A DNA stretch of 64,000 nucleotides, taken from assembly GCA_033439765.1 (NCBI GenBank), contig JAULSN010000001.1, positions 3,286,001 to 3,350,000 of the forward strand. Reading direction: 5' to 3'. The translations under genes and the position numbers were made by a program. The stretch comes from Lasiosphaeria ovina (lineage: Eukaryota > Ascomycota > Sordariomycetes > Sordariales > Lasiosphaeriaceae). Under the pieces are notes generated by a model. It was not told the DNA's origin. It searched no databases and was given only the letters and a program-made list of their open reading frames with translations. Below are positions 48,001 through 59,998 of the stretch, one piece after another; position 1 is the first letter of the stretch, and every line of letters begins with the position of its first letter.

Positions 48001-51000
48001 TCATCTCATCTATGGACATGCTAAGTTTGGGTGCTCGCGTCGGCACAAGCGCCAGCTTTGACGTCAAGACATATGTGAACAACGAAATCCAGGGCAAGAA
48101 GAAGACGTACATTTTCATTGCCGGCTGCCCCAAGGACCGCGGCTGCACCATCGCTCTGCGTGGAGCCCCCACGCAGGTCCTAGCCCGCATGAAGAAGATC
48201 ACCGAGTTTATGGTCTACGTTGTCTACAACCTGAAGCTGGAGTCGTGCCTGATGCGTGACGAGTTTGTCCACATCCCCCTCGAGGTCGAAAAGCAGCCTC
48301 CGTCAACATCAAGGCAACACACCGACTACAGCCTGCTGCTGTCACTTGCTGACCAGGCCCAGCAAGACAACCCAGCCATCGCGGTGACCAGCCAGAGCAC
48401 AGAGGCGGACAACCTTACTCAGTCGACTGATGGAGGTGTCGCGGATACAGAGAAACTAGCCGGCGACCTGGCCGCCCAACCTCTGAAAACACCTCCGCCG
48501 CCTCGAAGACTGATATCGCTGCACGAATCTCACTCTCACATGTCCCACGAAAACCAAGTGCCGGAAGACGTGCCTATGCCGACATTCTACAGCGACATGG
48601 TGGCAAAGTACGAAACTAGGGTGTTATCTGCGTCGCCATTTGTAAGATTCACGCAGCCGTATCTCCTCATGAAGGCTCGAGAGCAGGAGAGGCGTCTTGT
48701 CTACCTGAAGCGTCTTCGCGACCAGGACATGGTGGAAGAACATGGCGAGAGCGAGAAGACCAAGCAGCAACGCTTTCAGCTCATCAAGCCCGAGATGGTG
48801 CATGAAATTGGTCAGAAGGCTCCGCGGCAGATTATGGAAGTCCTCCACGCCGTCCATGACGCGGAGTACGACAAGGCCCTGCACAACTACCAGACACAGA
48901 CGCGGCAGTGGGAGAACTATGTCCAAGGCAGCCTAGATCTCTTCGACCCCTATTCGCACCAGAACATTGTCGTACTCTACTCGGTCACTTGTACGCTCAC
49001 AAAGATACCATGTGCCGAGCCTGAGCTGATCGCCATTGAGTTCTATAATGAGCATCCGGACCGAACCGGAAACCTGGACCAGGATTGCACCCTGGGCCAG
49101 TACATAGAAGACATTTGCGAAGGCGCCGAGACGGTATGCCATTCCAACGGCTGCGACAGCAAGATGTTTGAACACCACCGAACCTATGTCCACGACAATG
49201 CCCGCATCACCGTCATTGTGGAGAACACGCCAGCGTGGCCCGAGAACTTCCCCGACAAGCCCCAGGAGAAGGAGGGCGAGAAGGAAGGGACGGGTATCTG
49301 CATGTGGAATTACTGCAAATCCTGCAAAAAGCACTTCGGGCTCATGCCCATGTCGGTGAGCACCTGGAAGTACTCGTTTGGCAAATACCTCGAGCTGTCG
49401 TTCTGGAGCAGAGGCCTCCGGCTGAACCCGCAAACGGAGTGTCCGCACGACCACCAGCGGGAGCACGTTCGCTTCTTCTACTACCTGTACCGCGACATTG
49501 CCGTCAGGGTGCACCATGACCCAATCGACCTGTACGAGATTGTCGTGCCTCGGCCCACGATCACCTGGAAGGTGGACAACGACCTGAGGCTGAAGAACGA
49601 GATCTTCACCAAGGCCGAGGAACGCTGGAACCGCTTCATGAAGTCGGTCAAGGCCAGGCTAAAGAGCATCAGGATTGATAGCGTGCTCCCAGAAAAGACC
49701 GAGGCTTGCAAGTCGGAAGTCGAGAGGTTGACCAAGAAGGCTCAAGAGGACCAGCCCGAGCTGATACGCTCGCTCCAGGAGACGTATATGGACTCCAAGT
49801 ACTACGAAGTCATTCCCCTCAACGCTGTGGTCCGTGGGATGCTCGTCAAGGTGTCTGACTGGGATGCTGCTTTCGCCAAATTCGAGGCCGATTTCCTCTC
49901 TGATAAGGACGTTCGCCAGTTGACTATCATTCAACTGAGAAAGATTTTTACCGACAACGAGTCCAAAGAGTCGCTTCCCATCACTGATGGGACTACATCG
50001 ATTGGGTCCGAGTCGGAGGAAAAGACGACGGCCGCGACGACTCAGACGAGTGTGTCCGAGGCCGATGAAAAGCCGTCGCATAGCTCTGAGCAAATCTCCG
50101 AGAGCGATCCTGGCATGCCCCTTGAGACTCCTCTTTCTCCCAGCTCGGATCCCGCTCCCGCGATCAAAGAAGGCGCCGCGAAACAAGCCGAGGCGGTCCT
50201 CGATAGCGTCGAGCCGCTCGACCTTGCCTCGCCCGCGCCAACGCCCCAGATCCTGGCGCAGAGCATGGCCCCTCAAGCAGATGCTGCTTTGCAAACTGTC
50301 AAGTCGCCCAGCGAACTGACGGCTGGCCCGACGTCATTGACCCTTGCCCAAACTGGCACCCCTCGAACATCTGACGCCGTCTCACCAGCGCTCCCCAGCG
50401 AGATGTCCTTGACGGAGAAGGTGGAGCAGTTGCGCCGAGAACAGAGGGTTGCATCCGGTGAGGCTGGCAGCTCTGCATCTGGGGGCGGCGAGAACACGGC
50501 CGACGGATCGCGTCATGGCCCGGAACGGGCTTCAGCTCGGAGAAGCGGGTTGACGGCGTCGCCTCCAATGACGCGGTCCATAACTCAGCCGACAGGAACG
50601 CTGCCGCGGACGCAGTCCAGCATTGGAAAGTTGCTAAAGGACCAGAAGGGGCAAGACTCAAGCCCAGATGTCTCGCTCAAAGGCGAAAAGAAATTCACAG
50701 ATCGTCTTGTTTTCGGGGCTCTGAAGAACCGGAAAGCCGCGCCCTCTGGAATTCCGCGATACGTCCACAAGAGGGAATCCAAAGTGTCCACTCTTGCACG
50801 CCATTTTGAGCAGCTAAGCCGCGAGTTCGAGAAGGAGAGGATGAAGGATCGCAAGCAGCGTGCTGCCACGATGCACCCCACCAGGGCGTTCCTGCCACGT
50901 TCTTCTACTCAGGCTATAGTTGAAGTCTACGAAGACGTGGACCAAGCCGTGCGAGAGCCGGGCCCGTCGGAAGACGCGGATGACGCTGACGATGCCGAGG

Positions 51001-52679
51001 ATGACAATCTTTTCGATCGCGAGTCGAACGGCAAGAGATTGGCTGAGACTGCACACGCGCCAGAGGAACCGCCGGACAGCTCACAAACCAAGCCTTCGGA
51101 AACAGAAGCCGGGTCCGAAATCGAGCCCGGCTCGCAGGCGTCGCAGGCCGAAGAGGCAGTCGCCAAAGCAGAAGGCGAAGACAACCGACACGAAAGTCAG
51201 GCTAGTTCGGAGGACGAAGGCGGAGGCAGCGATGCCGAGCAGGCCATGCTCACTCTTGATGACATTCTCCCGGGTGCTAAGGACATCGCTGCATCGCTGG
51301 AGCCGGGCGAGGAGAGCTCGGAGGAGTTGCCAAAGCACCAGAAGAAGAGCCTCATGACAATGCTGACCAACTTCTGGGCGGAGCGCTCTGCCAGCGGCTG
51401 GCCCCAGTTGGATTATCCCATCAACGCAACCGACCACATCTTTATCGACTCCAACATTGTGGTGAGAGAGGACGAGCCGAGCTCGCTTATCGCCTTCGCC
51501 ATGAGCTCGGAGGACTACAAGCTCAAGCTCGCGGATATCCGAGAGCAGGGCAAGGTATCAAACCAGCGAGATACAGACGACAGCGGCGATGGCCTGGAGA
51601 TCAAGAGGCATAGCCACCACTCAGACCCGATAGCCGTTGTGGTCGACGACGAGGATCTCGAGAAGAGTCTAACCCGGCCCAGCTTCACGCACCTGAAGTA
51701 CCAGTTCACCGAGGGGTCGGCAAAGATGACGTGCAAGATCTTCTACGTAGAGCAGTTTGACGCGCTCCGGCGAAAGTGCGGGGTCGCGGACCGCATCATC
51801 GAGTCCTTGTCGCGGTGCTTGAAGTGGGATTCCAAGGGCGGCAAGACAAAGTCGGTCTTTCTCAAGACGCTGGACGACCGGCTCGTCATGAAGTCGCTGT
51901 CGCCCATTGAGACGTCGGCATTCCTTGAGTTTGCGCGTCCGTACTTTGGGCTCATGGCCGAGGCCCTGTTCCACGAGCTCCCGTCGGTGATTGCCAAGAT
52001 GCTCGGCTTCTTCCAGGTCATCATCAAGAACACGGTCACCAACACAGAGATCAAGCTCGACCTCTTGGTGATGGAGAACCTGTTCTACGACCGGGCGCCG
52101 AGCCGGACGTTTGACCTCAAGGGGTCGATGCGGAACCGGCGGATCCAGTCGACGGGGGAGCAGAACGAGGTGTTGCTCGACGAGAACATGGTCGAGTACA
52201 TTTACGAGTCGCCGCTCTTTGCTCGGGAGCACTCGAAGCGGGTGCTGCGGGCGTCGGTGTGGAACGACACGCTGTTCCTGACGCGGCAGAAGGTCATGGA
52301 CTACTCGCTCATGATTGCGGTTGACGAGGGCAGGAAGGAGCTCGTGGTGGGCATCATCGACTGCATCCGCACGTACACGTGGGACAAGCGGCTCGAGAGC
52401 TGGATCAAGGACCGCGGCTTCGCTGGCGGCGGCCGCAACAAGCCGACGGTGACGAGCCCGAAGGAGTACAAATCCCGCTTCCGGGCGGCTATGGCGAGGT
52501 ATTTCTTTCTCTCCCCCTGTGAACATTCCCCTCGCCAGACCCTGAGCTGACCGTTTGGCCAATTTTTGTGGGGTTGCAGATATATCCTGCAGGCTCCCAA
52601 CTGCTGGCATCTCTTTGGGAGCAATCCCGGCCCCACTACCCCTGCGACTCCTAGGACTAGGTTTGAGGCCGACGTATGA
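45096..52679 (+). CDS. FAB1: 1-phosphatidylinositol-3-phosphate 5-kinase Fab1/PIKfyve, 2 exons, 2500 aa
   Basis: Fab1 makes PtdIns(3,5)P2 on the vacuole/late endosome and controls vacuole size, acidification and sorting. The model is join(45096..52498, 52580..52679), 7503 nt. The ATG at 45096 is used; the frame is open about 25 codons further upstream but without ATG. Seen: a Ser-rich N-terminus, the FYVE zinc finger (about 416-475: CKECFLCGRPFSAFRRKHHC then RTCGC) binding PI3P, the TCP-1/chaperonin-like domain (about 855-1070, from VHGVVFTKNLALKSMPRKI), a Cys-rich region (for example CMWNYCKSCKKHFGLMPMSV), a long disordered Ser/Glu stretch, and the C-terminal PIPK domain (about 2195-2490) with ALFHELPSVIAKMLGFFQVI, RTFDLKGSMRNR and KVMDYSLMIAVD followed by VVGIIDCIRTYTWDKRLESW. 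The 81-bp intron splits the last domain; exon 2 restores RYILQAPNCW. Confidence 0.97.
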
Positions 52680-53148
52680 AGGGCGGCGAGGTGTGCCTTT
52701 TCTTGGACCGGACGACATGATGAATGAAGAGCGATGTTTTGCTTTCTTTATTCTTAATCTTTTTGTGTTTGTATCATCAATAACAATGGCGGCGATATTC
52801 ATTAGATGAGAATGGTTTTGATGCGTATATCCTAGCATACGCGGGAAGAGGGACGTTAACATGACTAGCGAGCCGGTATTTTGTTAACTTGGGCATGAAA
52901 GAATGGTTATATGGCAAAACGGTAACTTGGGGATTGGGAGAGTCTTGGCGTTGACTTTTATTTTTTTGAACTGGCGGGGATAGGGGCGTGGGTGGGTGGT
53001 CTAGACGGACGAGGCGGGCAGGCGTGCAGAAACGCACATTACATGTAAATGCGCATTTTGATGGGGGCTAATTATATACGGAAGTAGGCCACTAGGTACC
53101 TAGTCTAGCATGCGGGCGACCGCTTATCTTGTGGGAATGGAGACATTG
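52680..53148. other. Intergenic region between FAB1 and the second small Cys-rich ORF
   Basis: It should contain the 3' UTRs of the two genes that converge here. No other gene or repeat is seen. Confidence 0.5.
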
Positions 53149-53316
53149 CTATTCATTATGTGTCTTGACTACGGAGTACCTAAGTGGAGAGATTTCAGGT
53201 TGATAGTGTATCTTCACAGTGCATTTGACATGGGTCCCGAGGCGCGCTTCGCACTGCTTGTATTATTCATCCTTGGTGCAGCCGCACGTGTACTTGCGGT
53301 AGTACTGGAAGCACAT
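53149..53316 (-). CDS. Small Cys-rich protein, 55 aa
   Basis: A 168-nt frame begins with ATG in the favourable context ATCACCATGTGC and ends at TAG. It encodes 55 residues starting MCFQYYRKYTCGCTKDEYYK and continuing QCEARLGTHVKC, with Cys at 2, 11, 13, 22 and 32. The MC start, the CGC pair, the QCEAR-x-G block and the next Cys match a pattern I recall in many small uncharacterised Pezizomycotina proteins; they usually have more Cys/His downstream. A GTGAAG sequence right after the last Cys could be a splice donor, so the true C-terminus may lie in a further exon. No signal peptide is seen. It probably binds zinc; function is unknown. It is divergent from the kinase-like gene (360 bp between starts). 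Confidence 0.6.
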
Positions 53317-53639
53317 GGTGATGACTTCCTAGTGTTACAGTGTCTTCGATCCTTCTGTCAGCCAAAGTGAGTAGGAGGAGGTGTGTGTTCTGGCGGGTTT
53401 TTAATTCCCAAAGAAATAAGCCCGGGTTTAACTTTGATATCAGCTTGAGATGGGCAATGTTGTGAGAGCTGAGTAGATCACGACTGACGAGAAGGACTGC
53501 CAAGTGGCCTCAAAACAACGAGTAAGAGGTATACGGGATGGGTAGTGAGTGTGCTTTAGGTAGTAGTGGAGATTGGGCTGTACTGTTGAAGAGCTGTAAA
53601 CAAAACATTACCCTTTACGAACAACATCACCGGCCCCCT

Positions 53640-53645
53640 TATATA
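53640..53645 (+). promoter_or_regulatory. TATA box before the kinase-like gene
   Basis: TATATA in the context CCTTATATACTC lies only 31 bp before the first downstream ATG (53676). Initiation normally falls about 30 bp or more after TATA, so that ATG may be at or before the mRNA start. Confidence 0.45.
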
Positions 53646-53675
53646 CTCAAGTCATCCCCTGCCAACAACCATCCA

Positions 53676-54570
53676 ATGGCTGCTCCCCCAGAAGAAACAA
53701 TAATAACAACAACAACAGCAACGTGCGACTGCTCTGCGTCCTCGCCGACGCCCAAGACGAGAGCGAATACCGGTTTCTGGTCGACGGCAAGGACGTCAAG
53801 TACGTGACCGTCGACCCCAGGGTGGGGTGCTACCTGCGGGCAACCTGACATTCGCGCCCGTGCTGATCCCTCTGCTGCCGCCCTTCCCCCCGGGCGACTG
53901 GAACCAGGACCACGTATCTCGGGACCCGACCACCGGGCAGGACGCCGTCTTCTCGCGGCTCCCGCGGAGCATCCTGCCCGCCGTCGAGACCATCTGGCAT
54001 CCCACCCGCATCGACCACCTGGAACTGACGCGGATCGGCCGCTTCAAGCAGAACGTCATCCTGGCCACGCACCCGGTGCTCTTCGACGTGCCCGTGGTGG
54101 TCAAGTTCGCCGAGTTCCCCTGGCAGATCCCGCTGTTCGAGGCCGAGACGGCCGCGTACCAGTGGGTCGACGGCCGGCACATCGCGCCCGCGTTCCTCGG
54201 CCACTTGACCGAAGACGGCGGCAGACGCGTCATCGGGTTCGTGCTGCAGGCCGTCGTCGGCGGCGGGCGCGGCGCGAGAACGGCAGCAGGACCCAAGGAC
54301 CTCGCGGCGTGCCGTCGCGTCCTGGCCAGGCTGCACGCGCTGGGCATCAAGCATGGCGACGTCAACAAGTACAACTTTCTCTTGGCCTCCTCAAATAATA
54401 GCCTCGACGATGGAGGCGGTGGTGATGGCGACGGCGGCGAAGCGGTGCTCATCGACCTCGAGTCGGCTGTCAGGTGCGACGATGGAGCCCAGCTGGAGCT
54501 CGAGTACCGGAGCTGGGAGCAGTCGCTGGGCGATCCGTCGGAGAATGGGCGTGCTGGTTTGGTGGTTTAG
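53676..54570 (+). CDS. Fungal protein-kinase-like protein with a disrupted 5' reading frame
   Basis: The frame from 53827 to TAG at 54570 encodes a kinase-like protein of a fungal family often misnamed alpha-galactosidase A. Seen: PPFPPGDWNQDHVSRDP, WHPTRIDHLELTRIGRFKQN, a probable ATP-binding Lys in VVVKFAEFPWQIP, the catalytic-loop equivalent LGIKHGDVNKYNFLL and the metal-binding Asp in AVLIDLES. The expected N-terminus (RLLCVLADAQDESEYRFLVD and KYVTVDP) is also present, but in another frame, which stops at 53846-53848. The only upstream ATG (53676) is in the third frame, just before an AAT/AAC microsatellite. No GT-AG intron repairs either shift without removing conserved residues. So two frame breaks lie within about 160 bp: either a recent pseudogene, sequencing errors, or unusual expression. 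The catalytic motifs themselves are intact. Confidence 0.6.
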
Positions 54571-54820
54571 TAGTAGTAGTAGTAATTCGAGTTCGGGGTT
54601 CTAGGATGAGCCTGGGGCTGAAATAAATTATTATGACGTTTGTAGAACTTATTCGCTAGGTTGGGAGAGACTTAGACAAACAGACAGACCAACCCAAATA
54701 ATTGATGTGTACTACACAAAAGTCAAATTTACTACCACCCAACGGGTGCCTAATAACAAAATGGGTGGCTCTCTCTCCCCATGCTGCTTTAATCACTGGT
54801 CTACATTCGCGTGCGTGCCA

Positions 54821-56299
54821 TCACCGCTCGACCCGGGACCACTGATGTAGTCTCTCCTCGTAGCCGGCCGCTGGGCCAAGGTGCATGTCGATCCAGCAGC
54901 GGCCGCAATAGACGTCGTCATCGCAGCCGCTGCACGTTATTGTGGCGTCGTCCAGACAGACAATGCACCACTTCTTCTGGTCCTCGTCGGTGTACCCGGC
55001 CCCCTTGGCCTTGGCCGCAGCCCCCTTTTTGGAGAGGCGGTCTCCGGGTCTGAAGGTGGGCACAGACGGCAGCCCGCCGAATGCCTCATCTTCGCCAACA
55101 GCAGATGCAGCGCCACGGGTGGGGGTGCTTGAGCCTAGACCGCGGAGAGAGGCCATGCGTGCGGCAATGTCCTTCTCGAAGTCGAGCGACTTCTTCCGCC
55201 GTGCTGTTTTACCGGGGGCAGCAGGGGGTGGGCCATCGGGCAAGGCGGACGGAACGGTGGGTAGGGCGAGGATGTCACCACTACCGCCTCCGCCGCCGCC
55301 GCTGCTCTCGTCGTCACTACCATCCAAGTCGTTGCTGACATCATCTGGAACAGGCCCCGTGAAATATCGAGACTTGGAACCCGCCTTGTCTTGGCCGGCG
55401 TCAGAGGCCTCCTTGGGTGCCGTGCTATCCGGTCCGTCTGGTTCCTGGAGGTCCGGGCCTATCTCGTCGCGAAGGTGCGCGAGTATCGCCTCGACCTCCT
55501 TGGCCATGTGATCTCCCTCGGAATTATCGCTATCACCGTGACCCCCACCAGACAAGCGCCTCGTAGAAGAAGCCTTGCGGGCGGCCTTGCCGCTAGAACC
55601 CTTATGGAAGGGTTTTGGAAGGTTAGAAGACAGCTTGTTTAGTTTTGACTTTGGGCCTTGAGCCTCTTGGCTGCCGCTGCCGCTGCTATCAGAAGCATAT
55701 TCAAACTCTATCTCTTGGTGGGCGTCGTCGCCCAAGTCAAACGTCAAACCTTCTAGAAGCTCATCTACTTCTGCTTGGTCGAAGCTGTAGGGGTCCTCGT
55801 GGGCCTCCAGTGGGCCGGTGGTTAACGCTGCTGCTGCTGCCGGATTGGTTTCTGTTGGTGCGGAGACTGGATTTGAGAGCAGCTCGAGCTTCTCGCTACC
55901 CCTTCCGCTACCGGTCTGTGAGGGGGCATTCTTTCGAGAACTTTCCGAGGGAGGCTGGGCTCCTAATGCTCCTGTTGCGGGGCTGTCGATAGGCGCTCCA
56001 AGGCCTCGACTCCGAAGAAGCTTGAGGCGGGCTGCTAGAGCGTCGTCTCTGGTTAACACGGGCTGACCGTGGGCTGCCTCAAGGGCCGGCCCGAGGTCAT
56101 GACGGGCGGCAGCAGATGCAGGGACGTCTGATAAGGAAGAGCTTTTGACCTTGTTGCATTAGCCCGAGGTAGTGTAAGCAGGAGAGAGGGGAAAACTGGG
56201 GACTCACTTTGGGACCGCCTTGTCGAGAGTGATGTTTGTAGGTTTCAGGGCGTTGAGACGCTCCAGCAGCGACTTGTCACTTGGCCGAGACGAGGCCAT
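54821..56299 (-). CDS. ANCHR-like (abscission/NoCut checkpoint regulator family) zinc-finger protein, 2 exons, 470 aa
   Basis: The model is complement(join(54821..56141, 56208..56299)), 1413 nt, with a 66-bp intron. The protein starts MASSRPSDKSLLERLNALKP, a conserved start of the fungal family. Most of the length is acidic, Ser/Gly-rich and disordered, with a short conserved block DPYSFDQAEVDELLEGLTFD (about residues 148-168), which could bind partner proteins, and an EVEAILAHLRDEIGPDL helix. The C-terminus holds a compact zinc finger: WCIVCLDDATITCSGCDDDV followed by YCGRCWIDMHLGPAAGY and a final basic EERLHQW. This Cys/His pattern is B-box/FYVE-related and matches the C-terminal finger of ANCHR (ZFYVE19), which delays abscission through ESCRT-III/Vps4 in animals. 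The fungal role is inferred from that relation only. Confidence 0.8.
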
Positions 56300-58060
56300 T
56301 GGTGCAACGCTGTGTTGATGCTGGCTGCCTTCAATATTGAAGCTGGTGATGATGACATGCAAGACCTGGCTGCTACCACCTTACATACACGGTATGACGG
56401 TGATGATAGGGTGCTATACGATAGTGCATAATACGATTGCCTATGATGGCGGTTATCTCGGACTATCTGTGCCGGGCAGACACAGACACCCGAATTGCTT
56501 GTGTAGCCAATACCTAAGATTGGCCTCGAAGGTTAGGCACATTTCAAGGCGTCGTCGACGGGTGGAGAGCGAGAGTGGGGTCTGGAGACGCATATGCCCA
56601 GGGCGCGAATACCTAGGTGAGGTCTCCCGATTCCCACGGTCCCGGAGCAAGTCGAGTCGGCCAGTTCAACCCTTCGCTCTGTCGTCTCTTCCCGTTCGAG
56701 CGACATTCCGCGAACGTGATGGGCTGCAGCGGGCCCACAGCGGATCCGTTGCATTAGGTTGCTGTCCATACGCACCTCCCCTGCAGCACAGCCACCATCG
56801 CAAGCCTTTCCCCCGCAGGATACGCCCTCCCGGTTCGTCGGGCCCCACAAATCACGGGGCCTAACGGACGTCATTAAGTCCCATGCCCCCAAACTGACAT
56901 GTCTTGACGTCGCTGCGGCGAAAAATAAACCAGAGAGGATTGGAAATAAATGCGAGGCGGGGTAGTATTTGTATTCGCTGTTACTGGGATTGCGGGGATT
57001 GGCGGCCTTGCTGGATGCAATTCAACACAAACATGGCGCAGTTCAGACAGGGCAGTTTCGAGTTGTGGCTCAGGGTTATTTGACGGCAGCCATTTTAGTC
57101 ATTCTTGCCTTTCTCGGTAATTAATCACCACACTCCGCCCTTGTTTGTTAGGCATTATCCGTATTGTACGGATCAGTTGAACAGATGTGAATGAAACAAA
57201 TAATCGAACGCCACAAGAGATTCCCACCGGGACATGTTCACAGATCCAGGAGGGTGCGTGGAAACAGGAGAAGGGTTAGGTAGGTGCCCTGATTAGAGCC
57301 GGTGAAACCAGACGAGCTTTTTGCTTATCAGATCATCCTCCCGATCCCCGCAAACTGAACCTTGCTTAGACAGCCGCATAACTCCGTACAGTACCTCGGA
57401 TTGAAGAGACGGGCAAACTAAAATTATTGTTTGTCCGGGTATACTAGGCGTAGGTCAAGCCGATTTCATGTGGCGGAGGTGGGCCCGTCAGTCACAAGGC
57501 GCTCACAGAGCTCCATTAGGTACAGTACCATGGAGAATCCAGAACTGGAATACCGCCGCCGCTAAAGTTCCATTCGGTGACATAGCAACCTTGGCAAACG
57601 TGCCTCGATGAACACAAATCGTTGGCTGTGTGGCTAGGTCATCGCCAAGAAACCTAAAGAGCTGGGCAAAAATCTATATCAGCGCAAAGTCCCTCTTCCC
57701 GCCCCTTCCTCCCCTGTCCGCTCATCAGTTCAGACCCCGGCCCTGAACAAACCCGTCAAGAAAATCAACCAACCCATTTTGTTCTTTTATCTCCATTTTT
57801 GTTTGTTTGTTTGACATCTTGTTCATACTCAAACACAACCTAGCGCACCACCCCCAAAGTCAAACCCCAAGACCTGCGCGGTACCTATCGCTAAATTGAC
57901 AGCACACGCCAAACGACCTACCAAGGTACGGGCACGCATCCCGCACTTCAATTATTTCTAGGGGGGTTCTCGACGACAATAAAAAGAACAACAGAAAAAA
58001 ACCAACCACCACGCCCAATCGCCCAGGGCTTTCCACTTCACACGACACGCAAATCGAACC
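56300..58060. other. Divergent intergenic region with promoters only
   Basis: These 1.8 kb lie between two divergent genes and contain no supported gene. The last 350 bp before 58,061 are a typical fungal leader, rich in C, A and T, with TTTG repeats at about 57,797-57,812. Confidence 0.5.
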
Positions 58061-59426
58061 ATGAGACTCAACGTCGCGTTCCTCGTGTCGACACTGCTCG
58101 CCGACGCGACAGTGCACGCGCTCGTCGCGCCGGGCGCCGGCCAAGTCGCTCAGCACCAGCCATTAGAGCGCGCCGAGCAAAGCGCATCCTCGTTCTTCTC
58201 GGACCTCTGGAAGCGGAGAGGCGGCGGCGGGAGCGGCGGCGGCCGTGGAGGTGGTAGCAGCTCGGGCGGCAGCAGTTCCGGGGGAACATCGTCCGGCGGA
58301 ACCTCTTCGGGCGGAACCTCGTCCGGCGGGTCGACCGGAGGTACCTCGGGCAGCTCCGGCGGCGGCGTTTCTGGGTGAGTTTTTGCTTCCTTTGTTGCTT
58401 GCTCTCTCTCTTGATGTCTTTCGGTTCTCTTCCTCCTAGCAGCTCCTGTGTCGCGTTTTTCTTGTTGGATGTGCCGTCGTCTCTGACGGTCCGTCTTCTT
58501 ATCTCCTTAGAGGCCGCTCTGGTGGCAGCAGTAGCAGTGGAAAGAGCAGCAGCAGCAGCAGCAGTGGCAGCAGCAGCAGTGGAAAGAGCAGCACTGGCAG
58601 CGGCAGCCTTGGAAAGGGTAGCAGTGGAAGTAGCAGCGGTGGCTTTTCCCGTCTTGCCCCTCTCATCATGTCCATACCGGCCATCTTCCGGTCTCCTTCC
58701 ACATTCCGGCCCGGCTCGTCTTCCTCTCGGTCTTCATCCTCGTCGGTTGGCTGGGTGCCTTCGTGGGTGACACGCGTCGTCGAGTTCAAGACCCCCAACG
58801 TATCTTCAATCCGCTAACACACTCATCACAGAGCTGGCAGAGGCGGTTCGTCATCCACGGCGGGTGGCAGAACCACGACGGGCAGCGGCCCACCGCCTGC
58901 ATACGGTGGCGGACGGTACTACGGAGGCGGCGCCGCGCAGCCGTACAAGGCCGGAGCCACCTCGGCGTCGGGCATCAAGCCCCTCCTAGTCGGCGGGCTG
59001 GTCGGCGGGGCCGTCGCGCTGGCCTTCTGGCCCGGCATCTGGGCGCACAGCGTCTACCTGTACCCGTACTCGCACCCGCACAACTACTACAACGCCTCGT
59101 CCAAGCTCAACGAGACCAAGCCCGTCGTCTGCGGCTGCGACGAGTTTTCCGAGTGCGGCTGCGACGAGAACGGCAACTCGACTTACATGGACGACGTCCT
59201 CGGCAACGGCAGCTACGCCGGCCTCAACCAGTCGCTCGTCACCGTCGGCAACTACTCGGGCAAGGAGACCATCCTCATCAACGGCACTCTGCCCAACGGC
59301 ACCACGGCCGCCGGAGGCGACGAGGACCCCAACAACAGCGCCGGCGCCGGTTTCCGCATGCTGCTGGAGAACGCTGGCTGGTGGCCCGTCGTGGCCACTG
59401 TGTGCGGCATGGTGTTTGTGATCTGA
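58061..59426 (+). CDS. Secretory-pathway Gly/Ser-rich membrane protein (DUF7732-like), 3 exons
   Basis: The best model is join(58061..58374, 58511..58762, 58832..59426), 1161 nt, 386 aa. The signal peptide is MRLNVAFLVSTLLADATVHA. A Gly/Ser/Thr repeat region (GGTSSGG units, then poly-Ser) follows. The last exon gives PPPAYGGGRYYGGG, a hydrophobic segment (LLVGGLVGGAVALAFWPGIW), SVYLYPYSHPHNYYN, a Cys-rich block CGCDEFSECGCDENGN, several N-glycosylation sites and a hydrophobic C-terminus (WWPVVATVCGMVFVI) that could be a second membrane segment or a GPI signal. I recall this block from a fungal family listed as DUF7732; function unknown, cell-surface location likely. Exon 1's donor and exon 3's acceptor (GCTAACAC branch, CACAG) are clear. 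The end of exon 2 is not: GTGGGT at 58763 is the best phase-compatible donor, but earlier sites at 58670 or 58691 are possible. Confidence 0.75.
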
Positions 59427-59998
59427 GCACCCCGCTCGGCGTGTCCACTTTGTGGCTTGCTTTCGATATCATGCTCCATTTACGCTAGACTCACTGCATA
59501 TTCGTTTCTGGGGAGAAGGGGTTCTGGTGTTTCTGGTTTTGCTATTTAGGGGCTTGGTAATACCACCTTACGTCGAAGATGATGGGCGTTGGGGGTGCTG
59601 AGGGTTTCACAGCGAAACCCCTCATGTATTTATCTCTATATTCATCACTCGGGGTTGCTGGGAAGCGCTGTCTCGGCTGAAGTCACACAAAAAGTCACGG
59701 GACCCAGGCGACTGGGAGCTCGAGAGAACATATACACACCTGGAGAATGCTGTATCTGTAAGGCAGTTAGCTGTCTAACGCGATAATCATACACAACGAA
59801 CACAACGAAATAATATGACATTGGTTGTATGTATATCATAATGGAATGCGCCGTGACCTCTTGTCTCTGAGAGGAGAGCCCGCATGACGTTAAAAAGCTC
59901 ACTCGGGGTAGGACAAATAATAAAAATAACCAAGGAAAGATCAAAACCAAAAAGCAATTGTTAGGTCACGGCAAGCCCTCGTAAATCGGTTACACCAT
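59427..59998. other. Convergent intergenic region
   Basis: It lies between the stops of the Gly/Ser-rich protein and the DNA glycosylase and should hold both 3' UTRs. No gene or notable repeat is seen. Confidence 0.5.
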
